Below are positions 14,036 through 20,494 of a stretch of 23,402 bases of DNA, piece by piece. Source of the stretch: Streptomyces fulvoviolaceus (GTDB taxonomy: Bacteria; Actinomycetota; Actinomycetes; Streptomycetales; Streptomycetaceae). The notes beneath the pieces were generated by a model, which was not told where the DNA came from, did no database searches, and saw nothing but the letters and a program-made list of their open reading frames with translations. Made by a program: the position numbers and the translations under genes. Numbering within the stretch: the first letter of the stretch is position 1; each line of letters opens with the position of its first letter. The DNA lies in contig NZ_JOEY01000099.1 of NCBI RefSeq assembly GCF_000718165.1, positions 1 through 23,402 of the forward strand. Direction: 5' to 3'.

Positions 14036-15646
14036 ATGCCCTCGAACACCGTGCTGGACCCCCATGGAGCTGCCGACGCCGTACCGGCCGAGGCGGTCAC
14101 ACCGTTGATCCGGGGGGTCGCCGTGCTGCGGGCACTGACCGAGGCGGGCGGGACGCTCAGCCCGAGCGGGCTGGAGCGGGCCACCGGCCTCGCGCGTTCC
14201 ACGGTCGACCGCATCACCTCGACCCTGGCCCGGATGGGATACGTCCGTCTCGACGGCCGGGACGCGGTCCTCGCCCCCCGGCTGATGGAACTGGGCAACG
14301 CCTACCTGTCCTCCCTGCGTCTGCCCGCCCTGTTGGGCTCCCACGCGGACGCCCTCGCCGACGAGCTGGACGAGTCGGTGTCGCTCGCGGTCGGCGACCG
14401 TGACGGCATCCGGTTCATCCACCAGGCGACCCGCCGCCGCGCGATGTCCCTGAGCTTCCGCATCGGCGACCTGCTGCCGGCCGAACGCACCGCGCCGGGA
14501 CCGCTGTTCGCGGCGGAGTGGACGCGGGAGGAGCGGGAGAGCTGGCGTGCGCGCCGGGCGGCGGATCCGGAGGACCGGGGCTTTCCCGCCGTACCACCGC
14601 GTGAACACAGGGACTCGGACGGGGAGTTCGAGCGACGGGCGGCGCAGGCGGGGCGGGACGGCTGGGCGCTGGACGACCAGTTGATCGAACCGGGGCTGGT
14701 GGCGGTCTCGGTGCCCGTGCGGGATCCGCGCACGGACCGGATCGCGTGCGTGGCGAGCGTGGTCAGCCACACGAGTCGGCACACGGCGACGGATCTGCAC
14801 GACACGCTGCTTCCCCGGCTGCGGGCGGCGGTCGCGGGCATGGAACGCGAACTGGCCGGGGCAGCGGGGGCGGAACCGGGGCCGCCGCCCTCGGGGCTGG
14901 CGACCTGGACGGGGGCGTCGAAGCAGGAACTGGGCCGGGAGTTCGTCGAGTCGCTCGCCCGTGGGCTGACCGTCCTGACGGCCTTCGGCCAGGGGCGGGC
15001 GGAGCTGACCCTCACCCAGGTCGCCACGGCGACGGGGCTTGCGCGGGCGACCGCCCGGCGGGCGCTGCTCACGTACGAACATCTGGGGCTGGTGGCCCCG
15101 GGCCCGCACCGCGCGTTCGTGCTGACGCCGCGGGTTCTGTCCCTGGGGTTCCCGCCGCTCTCCCGCACCTCGCTGCCCCGGATCGCGGGCCCGCACCTGG
15201 CTGAACTGGCCGCCCGGGTCGAGGAGTCGGCGGGGCTCGCGGTGCTGGCCGGTGAGGAGGTCCAGTACACGGCCCGGGCGGGTGCGGGCCGTGTCATGAG
15301 CGTGGACATCACGGTCGGTACGCGGCTGCCGGCCCGGGCGACCTCGCTGGGGCGGGTGCTGCTGGCGGGGGGTCCGGACGTGACCGACCCCGTGCTGACG
15401 GACGTACGCACACGGGGTTACGCGCTGGTCGACGAGGAGTGGGAGGAGGGGCTGCGTTCGGTCGCGGTCCCGGTCCGCGACCGTGCGGGTGCAGTGGTGG
15501 CCGCGGTGAACGTGGCCCTGCACGCCGCCCGCCGCACCGTCGAGGAGTGCGTCCGGGACGTCCTGCCCGAGCTGACGGCGACGGCGGCCCGTATCGAGGC
15601 GGATCTGCGGGTGGCGGGGCGGTTCACCCGGGTTCCGTTGTCCTGA
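14036..15646 (+). CDS. Tandem double IclR-family transcriptional regulator
   Basis: A 536-residue protein, twice the family length of about 260. It contains two complete IclR units in one frame. Unit one (about 20-270) has the wHTH around GTLSPSGLERATGLARSTVDRI and an effector domain ending in VSVPVRDP...VASVVSH. Unit two (about 285-530) has the wHTH around LTLTQVATATGLARATARRAL and an effector domain with TRLPARATSLGRVLLAG, GYALVDEEWEEGLRSVAVPV and AAVNVALHAARRTVEE. The second half resembles the PcaR/PobR branch more than the first does. The linker (about 268-285) is Gly/Pro/Ala-rich. GGAG lies 5-8 nt before the ATG. No catabolic gene is next to it, so its target is not visible; aromatic-acid metabolism is a guess from the branch. 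Confidence 0.85.
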   Translation: MPSNTVLDPHGAADAVPAEAVTPLIRGVAVLRALTEAGGTLSPSGLERATGLARSTVDRITSTLARMGYVRLDGRDAVLAPRLMELGNAYLSSLRLPALLGSHADALADELDESVSLAVGDRDGIRFIHQATRRRAMSLSFRIGDLLPAERTAPGPLFAAEWTREERESWRARRAADPEDRGFPAVPPREHRDSDGEFERRAAQAGRDGWALDDQLIEPGLVAVSVPVRDPRTDRIACVASVVSHTSRHTATDLHDTLLPRLRAAVAGMERELAGAAGAEPGPPPSGLATWTGASKQELGREFVESLARGLTVLTAFGQGRAELTLTQVATATGLARATARRALLTYEHLGLVAPGPHRAFVLTPRVLSLGFPPLSRTSLPRIAGPHLAELAARVEESAGLAVLAGEEVQYTARAGAGRVMSVDITVGTRLPARATSLGRVLLAGGPDVTDPVLTDVRTRGYALVDEEWEEGLRSVAVPVRDRAGAVVAAVNVALHAARRTVEECVRDVLPELTATAARIEADLRVAGRFTRVPLS

Positions 15647-15665
15647 GCCCCTCGGGCGTCGCGGT

Positions 15666-15719
15666 CGCGGTCGCAGGCGTGGTCACGGCCGCAGGGGTGG
15701 CCACGGTCGCAGGGGTCAG
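15666..15719. repeat. Three 18-bp tandem repeats between convergent genes
   Basis: Three units of 18 bp (15666-15683, 15684-15701, 15702-15719) follow the pattern CACGGTCGCAGGGGTGGC with few substitutions. They fill the gap between the IclR gene and the azoreductase gene and reach the azoreductase stop codon. This is a short minisatellite with no recognised function. Confidence 0.75.
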
Positions 15720-16366
15720 GCCGCCTTGAGGGCCGCTTCCTTGCCCTTGTTGGTCGCGTCCTCGAGAGCCTTGGCCTTGGACGCGTCGGCGAGCGGGATG
15801 AGCTCGGCCATGGCGGGGTTGGAGTGGGCGAGGGTGAGTTCGGGGACGATGAAGTCGACCTTCATGCCCATCATTTCGGTGAGGACGCCCTCCAGGTAGT
15901 TCTGGACGTACTCGAGGGGTTCGCGCGGGGTGCCGGGGGCGTAGGAGCCGCCGCGGCTCGCCACGATGTACACCGGGGTGCCCTTGACCGCGGACTCCTC
16001 GACGAGCGCGGTGCGGCCCACGAGTATCACCTGGTCGATCCATGCCTTCAGCGTGGAGGGAATCGTGAAGTTGTACATCGGGGCGCCGATGAGCACGACG
16101 TCCGCGCTCTCCAGTTCCTCGATGAGCTTGAGCTGCTCGGCGAACGCGGCCGCCTGCTCCGGGGTGTGGTCGGCGGGGGCGCTGAAGGCCGCGGAGGCGG
16201 TGAGCGTGTCCAGGTGCGGCACCGGGTCGGCGTTGAGGTCCCGGTAGATCACCGTGCCGTCGGGGTGCTGGGCCTCCCACGCCTGACGGAAGGCGGCCGT
16301 GACCGCGCGGGAGGCGGAGTTCTGCTCCGGCCACAGGGCCGAGTCCAGGTGCAGCAGCGTTGCCAT
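15716..16366 (-). CDS. azoR: FMN-dependent NADH-azoreductase / quinone reductase
   Basis: A 216-residue flavodoxin-fold enzyme that uses NAD(P)H and bound FMN for two-electron reduction of quinones and azo compounds. An FMN-phosphate loop is visible at SASR (17-20). The central family signature GAPMYNFTIPSTLKAWID (94-111) contacts the isoalloxazine ring. A following RGG-type segment (VASRGGSY) is also typical. The start at 16366 (MATLLHLDS) has GGAG 6 nt upstream; a TTG four codons earlier lacks support. It is divergent from an HxlR regulator, the same pairing as azoR1/yodB in Bacillus, suggesting induction by quinones or other electrophiles. Confidence 0.9.
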   Translation of the reverse strand: MATLLHLDSALWPEQNSASRAVTAAFRQAWEAQHPDGTVIYRDLNADPVPHLDTLTASAAFSAPADHTPEQAAAFAEQLKLIEELESADVVLIGAPMYNFTIPSTLKAWIDQVILVGRTALVEESAVKGTPVYIVASRGGSYAPGTPREPLEYVQNYLEGVLTEMMGMKVDFIVPELTLAHSNPAMAELIPLADASKAKALEDATNKGKEAALKAA

Positions 16367-16429
16367 GGGGGTCTCCAATGAACGGGATACGAAAGGGGCG
16401 CCCGGAAGCGAAGAACGTTCATTCCGTGT

Positions 16430-16452
16430 GCTCCTATTGATACCACAGGAGC
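16430..16452. promoter_or_regulatory. Candidate HxlR operator
   Basis: GCTCCT (16430-16435) and AGGAGC (16447-16452) form an inverted repeat around 11 bp, with partial extension of both arms (GTG and TAC flanks). It lies 64 bp upstream of the azoreductase ATG and 44 bp upstream of the HxlR ATG, suited to control both. Confidence 0.45.
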
Positions 16453-16484
16453 TTACTTTTTCTCAGCTACGACCGGTCCCGCAG

Positions 16485-16490
16485 TACACT
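16485..16490 (+). promoter_or_regulatory. -10 box of the HxlR gene, possibly leaderless
   Basis: TACACT fits TANNNT and ends 6 nt before the ATG at 16497. Transcription would begin at or next to the start codon, giving a leaderless mRNA. This agrees with the absence of a ribosome binding site there. Confidence 0.4.
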
Positions 16491-16496
16491 TCAGCC

Positions 16497-16859
16497 ATGA
16501 GGGAACCGGTCGCAGAGCCCTGCAAGACGGTCGACGGCGCGATCACGCGCGTCTTCGCGCTGCTCGGAAAGCGCTGGACCGGCCCGATCATGGCCGTACT
16601 GATGGAGCACCCGGTGCACTTCGCCGACCTGCACCGCGCCATCCCGGGCATCAGCGAGCGCATGCTCTCGGACCGGCTGACCGAGCTGGGCGCGGCAAGG
16701 CTGGTCGTGCGCGAGGTGGACGAGGGGCCGCCGCTGCGCGTCTCGTACCGCGTGACGGAGGCCGGCGAGGCCCTCGCGCCGGCCCTGAAGGAACTGGCCG
16801 CCTGGGCGGAGAGGCACCTCCCCGAGGCGGACCGAAGCTCGGCCTCGTCCGCTCTCTGA
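16497..16859 (+). CDS. HxlR-family (YodB-like) redox-sensing regulator
   Basis: A 120-residue winged-helix protein of normal HxlR length. The family opening is present: Cys9 in EPCKTVDGAITRVFALLGKRWTGPIM. It is followed by FADLHRAIPGISERMLSDRLTELGAARLV (42-70) for the recognition helix and wing, then YRVTEAGEAL. The N-terminal cysteine matches the position used as electrophile sensor in YodB, CatR and HypR, so thiol-based derepression by quinones or diamide is likely (inference). A longer upstream open frame exists, but the -10 box at 16485 and the family N-terminus favour 16497. It is divergent from the azoreductase, its probable target, and its 3' end meets the convergent TetR gene 28 nt away. 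Confidence 0.9.
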   Translation: MREPVAEPCKTVDGAITRVFALLGKRWTGPIMAVLMEHPVHFADLHRAIPGISERMLSDRLTELGAARLVVREVDEGPPLRVSYRVTEAGEALAPALKELAAWAERHLPEADRSSASSAL

Positions 16860-16865
16860 CCTCTG

Positions 16866-16886
16866 CCCTGTGGGTGATCCCCAGGG
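16866..16886. terminator. Shared hairpin between convergent HxlR and TetR genes
   Basis: CCCTG pairs with CAGGG, and after a one-base bulge GGG pairs with CCC around a TGAT loop. It occupies nearly the whole 28-bp gap between the two stop codons, so it can serve both transcripts. The stem is short, so confidence is moderate. Confidence 0.45.
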
Positions 16887-16887
16887 T

Positions 16888-17487
16888 TCAGGCTGCGTCG
16901 GCTCGGGTCACCCGCCGCACCAGGTCCACCCAGGTGGCCTGGAGGCGTGCGACGGGGAACCCGCAACCGACCCGCAGGTAGTCCGCCGTCTCGAAGGTCG
17001 CGAAGGCGAGCAGGGCGTGGGCGAGCATGTCGCGGTCGCCGTCAACTCCCGCCTCCCGCAGGAGAGTCGAGACATGCTGGTGGAACGCGCGGCCGGTGTC
17101 GGAGGCGTGCCGGCGTTCGTGGAGCACCTGGCGGCCCAGCGCGGCGCCCAGGTCCGCGCCGGCGGCGGTGCGCTCGATCAGCGCGCAGCCGAACGCCGCC
17201 AGCCGGTCCCCCGCGGACGCGCCCGGTCCCAGTGGCGGGGGACCCGAGGTGTACGCCTCCTGGAACTCGGCCTCCGCCGCACCGAGGAGGGCGAGCAGCA
17301 GCCCGTCACGGTCGCCGAACCGACGGAAGAGCGTGGCCTTTCCGACCCCGGCGGCCTCCGCGACCTCGTGCATCGTCACGTGTTCGGCCCCGCGCTCGGC
17401 GACCAGCCGGGCGGCCGCCGCCAGCAGCCGGGTCCGGTTACGGGCGGCATCGGCCCGCTCGGTGACGGAGTCGTCCGGTGCGTGCAT
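16888..17487 (-). CDS. TetR-family transcriptional regulator
   Basis: A 199-residue regulator with the TetR DNA-binding domain at about 16-64 (helix-turn-helix VTMHEVAEAAGVGKATLFRRF) and a helical C-terminal domain. The start ATG (17487-17485) shares one base with the stop of the upstream XRE gene (TGATG), so the two are translationally coupled. A longer upstream open frame would run through the XRE gene and is rejected. The N-terminal region MHAPDDSVTERADAARNRTRLL fits the family. Two one-component regulators in one coupled operon is unusual. The neighbouring decayed SDR/cupin/SnoaL genes may be former targets. Confidence 0.85.
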   Translation of the reverse strand: MHAPDDSVTERADAARNRTRLLAAAARLVAERGAEHVTMHEVAEAAGVGKATLFRRFGDRDGLLLALLGAAEAEFQEAYTSGPPPLGPGASAGDRLAAFGCALIERTAAGADLGAALGRQVLHERRHASDTGRAFHQHVSTLLREAGVDGDRDMLAHALLAFATFETADYLRVGCGFPVARLQATWVDLVRRVTRADAA

Positions 17488-18335
17488 CACGGGGTCAGCT
17501 GCTGGTGCCCTATGACGGAGAGCAGCTCCAGCTTGCTGTGGCTTTCCGTGCCGGGACGGGTGGTCAGCACCACCAGGGTCTGGGCGCGGTTGTCGGTGAA
17601 CAGGACCTGGCCGTCGACGTCGATGCGGCCGAGTTCGGGATGGACGATGGTCTTGCTCTCGTCGTAGCGCTGGGCGACCTCCTGCAGTTCCCACAGATCG
17701 ACGAACTCCGGGCTGTGTTCCCGGAGTTCGGCGAGGATCCGGGCGGCTCTGGGGGTGTCGCTGCCGGCCGTCAGCGCGACCCGCAGCCGGGCCGCCTGGG
17801 CGCGGCCGTGGCGTGCGTGGTCCTCCTCCGGGTACACCAGGCGCTCGGCGGGGTCCATGAACCAGCGGTAGTAGGCGCTGCGGGCCAGGCCGGTGTGGCG
17901 GGTCTGGTCCCCGAGCAGGGCGATGGCCAGCGGGTTCATCGCGAGGGTGTCGGCCATGTCGGTCAGCACCAGGGCCGGGGTGTCGTCCAGCCGGTCCAGG
18001 ACCCGCATCAGCGTCGGGCTGACGTGCTCGGTGCGGTGGAAGCGGGCCGGGGCGTTGTGCCCGAGGAGACCGAAGAGGTGGTCACGCTCGTCCAGGGTCA
18101 GCCGCAGCGCCCGGGCCAGGGCGGTGGCGATCTGGATCGAGGGCTGCGGGGCGCGCTGCTGTTCCAGGCGGGCGTAGTAGTCGGTGGACATACCGGCGAG
18201 CTGGGCGACCTCCTCGCGGCGCAGCCCCCGGGTACGCCTGCGCGGTCCCTCGACCAGCCCGACGTCGCGGGGGCGCAGCGTCTCACGCCGCCGGCGCAGG
18301 AATTCCGCCAGTTCCTTCTTGTCCATGCCGACCAT
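17487..18335 (-). CDS. XRE-family regulator with MmyB-like ligand-binding domain
   Basis: A 282-residue protein. Residues about 8-83 form the XRE helix-turn-helix domain (RRTRGLRREEVAQLAGMSTDYYARLEQQRAPQPS). Residues about 105-275 form the MmyB-like domain, with the typical segments ALVLTDMADTLAMNPLA, YRWFMDP and the C-terminal region LFTDNRAQTLVVLTTRPGT. MmyB domains bind small, probably lipidic ligands. Such genes in actinomycetes commonly stand next to SDR or aldo/keto-reductase genes, as here. The start could be 18335 or 18326 (MDKKELAEFLRRRR); neither has a strong ribosome binding site. It overlaps the downstream TetR gene by one base. Confidence 0.87.
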   Translation of the reverse strand: MVGMDKKELAEFLRRRRETLRPRDVGLVEGPRRRTRGLRREEVAQLAGMSTDYYARLEQQRAPQPSIQIATALARALRLTLDERDHLFGLLGHNAPARFHRTEHVSPTLMRVLDRLDDTPALVLTDMADTLAMNPLAIALLGDQTRHTGLARSAYYRWFMDPAERLVYPEEDHARHGRAQAARLRVALTAGSDTPRAARILAELREHSPEFVDLWELQEVAQRYDESKTIVHPELGRIDVDGQVLFTDNRAQTLVVLTTRPGTESHSKLELLSVIGHQQLTP

Positions 18336-18380
18336 CGTCGCCGCTTCCCGCCCGGCTATCCAGAGACCACCGATCCATGG

Positions 18381-18713
18381 CTACGGCTGCCTGACCTGGA
18401 TGACCCGCCTCGAGATGCGCCAGCCGTCGGCGGTGCGCCGCATCTCGTCGGCGTGGACCGCGCTGACGACGGTGCCGCCGTCCATGACGCCCAGGGCCTT
18501 GGACCGGACCCGGGCCTCGTCGCCCGGCCCCTCCGACACGACGATGCTCGTCGTGCGATGGGCGCTCGCGTGTCCGTCGGCACTCGGGACGGAGGTGATC
18601 GCGTCCAGTCCGACGACCGGCTCGAAGCCGAAGGCGCTTCCGTCCCGTACGGCGTCCTCGGTGAGGACCTCACCGAGGACGCCGAGTTCACCGTCGTCCT
18701 GTCTCCGGTCGGC
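18381..18713 (-). pseudogene. 5'-truncated SnoaL/NTF2-like remnant
   Basis: Immediately after the SDR stop codon, and in the same frame, the minus strand stays open for 110 codons and then stops (TAG, 18381-18383). The translation looks like the larger part of a SnoaL-type cone-fold protein: LGEVLTEDAVRDGS near the start, VGLDAITS in the middle, and a typical ending MRRTADGWRISRRVIQVRQP. The usual first 15-25 residues and any start codon are missing; the first ATG lies in the middle of the fold. It therefore appears to have lost its 5' end. SnoaL-like proteins act as small hydrolases or isomerases; this one should be inactive unless translated by readthrough. Confidence 0.65.
18650..18684. 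repeat. 35-bp perfect palindrome
   Basis: Two 17-bp arms (18650-18666 and 18668-18684) are exact reverse complements around a single A at 18667. It lies inside the SnoaL remnant close to its broken 5' end, 31 bp from the SDR stop. As RNA it cannot close without losing a few pairs for a loop, but it would still form a very stable stem. Confidence 0.85.
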
Positions 18714-18733
18714 TCAGCCGACGTTGCTGAGCC
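18711..18733. terminator. Hairpin overlapping the SDR stop codon
   Basis: GGCTCAGC (18711-18718) pairs with GCTGAGCC (18726-18733) around a 7-nt loop. The SDR stop codon is inside the left arm. It may terminate the SDR transcript or reduce readthrough into the SnoaL remnant. Confidence 0.4.
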
Positions 18734-19466
18734 GAGTCAGGACGTCGTCGTACGAGCCGTTGGCCTCCGCGTCGCGCACGAACCTGGCCTGCGCCACGAT
18801 GTTCTCCCTGGCGTCGGGCTGGTCGCGCAGAAGGGTCAGGGTCTCGGAGAGGAAGTCGTCCAGCGGCATGGCCGTCTCGCTGTCCTGCTGGCCCAGCAAC
18901 GTCGTCCGCACGGCCGGCGGGGCCACCTCGATCACCTGAACACCGGCATCGGCCCGGGCGAGCTGCACGCGCAGGCTCTCGGAGAAGGAGTGCAGCGCGG
19001 CCTTGGTCGCGTTGTAGGTCGGGGTGATCGGCAGCGGCACCCACGCCAGCGTGGAGGTGACGTTCAGGACAGCCGCGTCGGCCCTGCCCACCAGCAGCGG
19101 CAGGAAGGCATACGTCATCCGGATCGTGCCGAGCAGGTTGACCGTGACGTGGTCCTCGGCGACCGGGAGGTCGGCCTGGTCGAGGAGGTTCTCGCGCAGC
19201 ATGATGCCCGCGTTGTTGACCAGGACGTTCAGCTCCGGGTGACTCGTCGCCACCGTCTCGGCGGCGCGGGCGATCGAGTCGGGGTCGGCGACGTCGAGGA
19301 CGAGCGCGTCGATGCCCGGGTGCTCGGCCGTGATCTCGTCGAGGAGTTCCTTGCGCCGACCGGCGACGATCACCTTGTTGCCGGCCTCGTGCAGACGCAG
19401 GGCCAGGCCGAGCCCGATGCCCGAGGTGCCGCCGGTGATCAGGATCGTGTTGCCGGTCATCTTCAT
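18714..19466 (-). CDS. Short-chain dehydrogenase/reductase (DltE-like)
   Basis: A 250-residue NAD(P)-dependent oxidoreductase of the classical SDR superfamily. The nucleotide-binding glycine motif TGGTSGIG is at 11-18 and NNAG at 84-87. The active-site Ser138 and the YxxxK pair Tyr151/Lys155 (YNATK) are all in place, so it should be active. The segment AGRRKELL after beta-2 suggests NADP preference. The opening TGGTSGIGLGLALRLHEAGN matches the DltE-annotated group. The start at 19466 (MKMTG) has AAGGAG about 11 nt upstream; an ATG two codons later is possible. It is flanked by gene remnants (SnoaL-like downstream, cupin upstream), so it may be the survivor of a decayed operon. The substrate is unknown. 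Confidence 0.88.
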   Translation of the reverse strand: MKMTGNTILITGGTSGIGLGLALRLHEAGNKVIVAGRRKELLDEITAEHPGIDALVLDVADPDSIARAAETVATSHPELNVLVNNAGIMLRENLLDQADLPVAEDHVTVNLLGTIRMTYAFLPLLVGRADAAVLNVTSTLAWVPLPITPTYNATKAALHSFSESLRVQLARADAGVQVIEVAPPAVRTTLLGQQDSETAMPLDDFLSETLTLLRDQPDARENIVAQARFVRDAEANGSYDDVLTRLSNVG

Positions 19467-19487
19467 GGGGGTCTTCTCTCCTTCGCG

Positions 19488-19515
19488 GGCTGCGGGCCGG
19501 TGAGCGCCCGCAGCC
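19488..19515. promoter_or_regulatory. Hairpin in the leader of the SDR gene
   Basis: GGCTGCGGGC (19488-19497) pairs perfectly with GCCCGCAGCC (19506-19515) around an 8-nt loop. It lies just upstream of the SDR ribosome binding site (AAGGAG). It could be a leader stem, or a terminator for transcripts coming from the cupin remnant. Confidence 0.4.
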
Positions 19516-19561
19516 TCGACCGTAGGAGCGCCCGCGTGGGGGCGGGAGAGGAAGGTTTGTC

Positions 19562-19580
19562 CAGGGACCGGCGGTCCCTG
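19562..19580. terminator. Hairpin after the cupin remnant
   Basis: CAGGGACC-ggc-GGTCCCTG is a perfect 8-3-8 inverted repeat starting 12 nt beyond the stop codon of the cupin remnant on the minus strand. It is a plausible old terminator of that gene. Confidence 0.5.
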
Positions 19581-19591
19581 CATGTCCTTCG

Positions 19592-19880
19592 TCAGAGGGT
19601 GGTGGTGCGGGGGCCGTTGTACAGCTCGTCGGTGACCTTCTCCAGCCAGGTCGTCTCCGGGCTGGCGTCGCCGAGTCCCTCCCACAGGGCGGGTGTTCCA
19701 TGAAGGCGTCGGGGCGGCCCCGTGCCAGTGCTCCTCGCCCGGCGGGGTGTGGACCGTGTCGCCGGGGCGGGCCTCGATGATCGTGCCGTCGCGGCCGCCG
19801 ATCAGGGCGATGCCGGAGACGATGTGCAGGGTCTGGCCCAGGGTGTGGGAGTGCCAGTCGGTACGGGCGCGGGGCGCGAC
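19592..19880 (-). pseudogene. Cupin-domain protein, 5'-truncated and twice frameshifted
   Basis: On the minus strand from 19880 the translation reads ARTDWHSHTLGQTLHIVSG, then IIEARPGDTVHTPPGEEHWH, which is the metal-binding beta-barrel of a small cupin of the carboxymuconolactone-decarboxylase-associated type. After EEHWHGAAP the family continuation DAFMEH is found only in the next frame. A second shift is needed to reach ALWEGLGD...TTWLEKVTDELYNGP and the stop at 19592. The shifts map to the GGGG at 19711-19714 and near 19690-19693, each consistent with loss of one base. The N-terminal third and start are missing: at 19880 the homology ends where an ApbE fragment begins on the other strand. 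Sequencing error could explain the frameshifts but not the truncation. Confidence 0.72.
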
Positions 19881-20333
19881 CGCGTCCTCGAACGGATCGA
19901 GCGTTTCGACGCCACGTACTCCCGCTTCCGCCCCGACTCGCTCGTGTCCCGGATCGCCGCCGCGCCGGACGGAGGACGGTTCGCGTTCCCGCCCGACTCG
20001 CTCACCCTCTTCGGCCTCTACGACCGTCCCCTCGCGGCGACGGACGGCGCCGTGGACCCACTGGTCGGACGCGCGCTCGAACTCCTCGGCTACGACGCCA
20101 TGTACTCGCTCACTCCGGCTGCCGAGGCGGTCGTAGCAGCTGAGCGCCCGGCGGCCTGGGCGGCGGACGTCGTCCGGGACGGCCCGGTGATCGTCACGCG
20201 CCGTCCGCTCGTGATCGACGTGGGCGCGGCCGGGAAGGGCTACCTCGTCGACATCGTCTCCGCGCTGCTCCGGGAGGCCGGGTTCACCCGGTTCGTCGTG
20301 GACGCGAGCGGCGACCTGCGCCAGACGCCGTAA
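19881..20333 (+). pseudogene. apbE: ApbE (FAD:protein FMN transferase) fragment, truncated at both ends
   Basis: About 150 in-frame codons match the middle of an ApbE protein: VLERIERFDATYSRFRPDS (helix and FAD-contact region), DGAVDPLVG, then the strongly conserved VIDVGAAGKGYLVD and VVDASGDL. Normal ApbE proteins have about 250-330 residues. Here the N-terminal part before VLERIE is absent, and the C-terminal part after SGDLR, with the metal-binding Asp/Thr region, is replaced by three codons and a stop. The enzyme transfers FMN from FAD to a Thr of target proteins; this remnant should be inactive. It lies upstream of, and on the same strand as, an FMN-binding lipoprotein gene. The open frame continues leftward to 19722, but that part is antisense to the cupin remnant. 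Confidence 0.75.
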
Positions 20334-20359
20334 CACCGGTCCGTTCCGTCCGCGATCCG

Positions 20360-20381
20360 AGGGCCCCGCGAAGGGGGCCCT
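20360..20381. terminator. Strong hairpin after the ApbE fragment
   Basis: AGGGCCCC (20360-20367) pairs with GGGGCCCT (20374-20381) around the loop gcgaag. It lies 27 nt beyond the fragment's stop codon and would isolate the pump operon that follows from upstream transcription. Confidence 0.7.
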
Positions 20382-20399
20382 GTCATACCCCCCGCTGAC

Positions 20400-20445
20400 G
20401 GCTCCCCTGAACAGCGCGGTCTCCCGCGTGGCGGGGCCGGGAGCC
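20400..20445. promoter_or_regulatory. Nested inverted repeats upstream of the pump operon
   Basis: GGCTCCC (20400-20406) can pair with GGGAGCC (20439-20445), enclosing a smaller stem CCCGC-gtg-GCGGG (20423-20435). They lie 50-95 nt before the start of the MFS gene, in its promoter or leader. No promoter box was recognised with confidence, so the role is open. Confidence 0.3.
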
Positions 20446-20494
20446 ACGCTCTACACAGAGAGAAGACGAGGCTCCATTTCACGGAGGACCCCCC

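Noticed and set aside
17478..19703. 741-codon plus-strand open frame opposite XRE, the SnoaL remnant and SDR
   Set aside because: Antisense artefact of GC-rich third positions; the opposite strand carries complete domain signatures.
19467..20447. In-frame upstream extension of the SDR gene to 20447
   Set aside because: The extension crosses the cupin and ApbE remnants and adds no homologous sequence; the SDR Rossmann motif begins right after the ATG at 19466.
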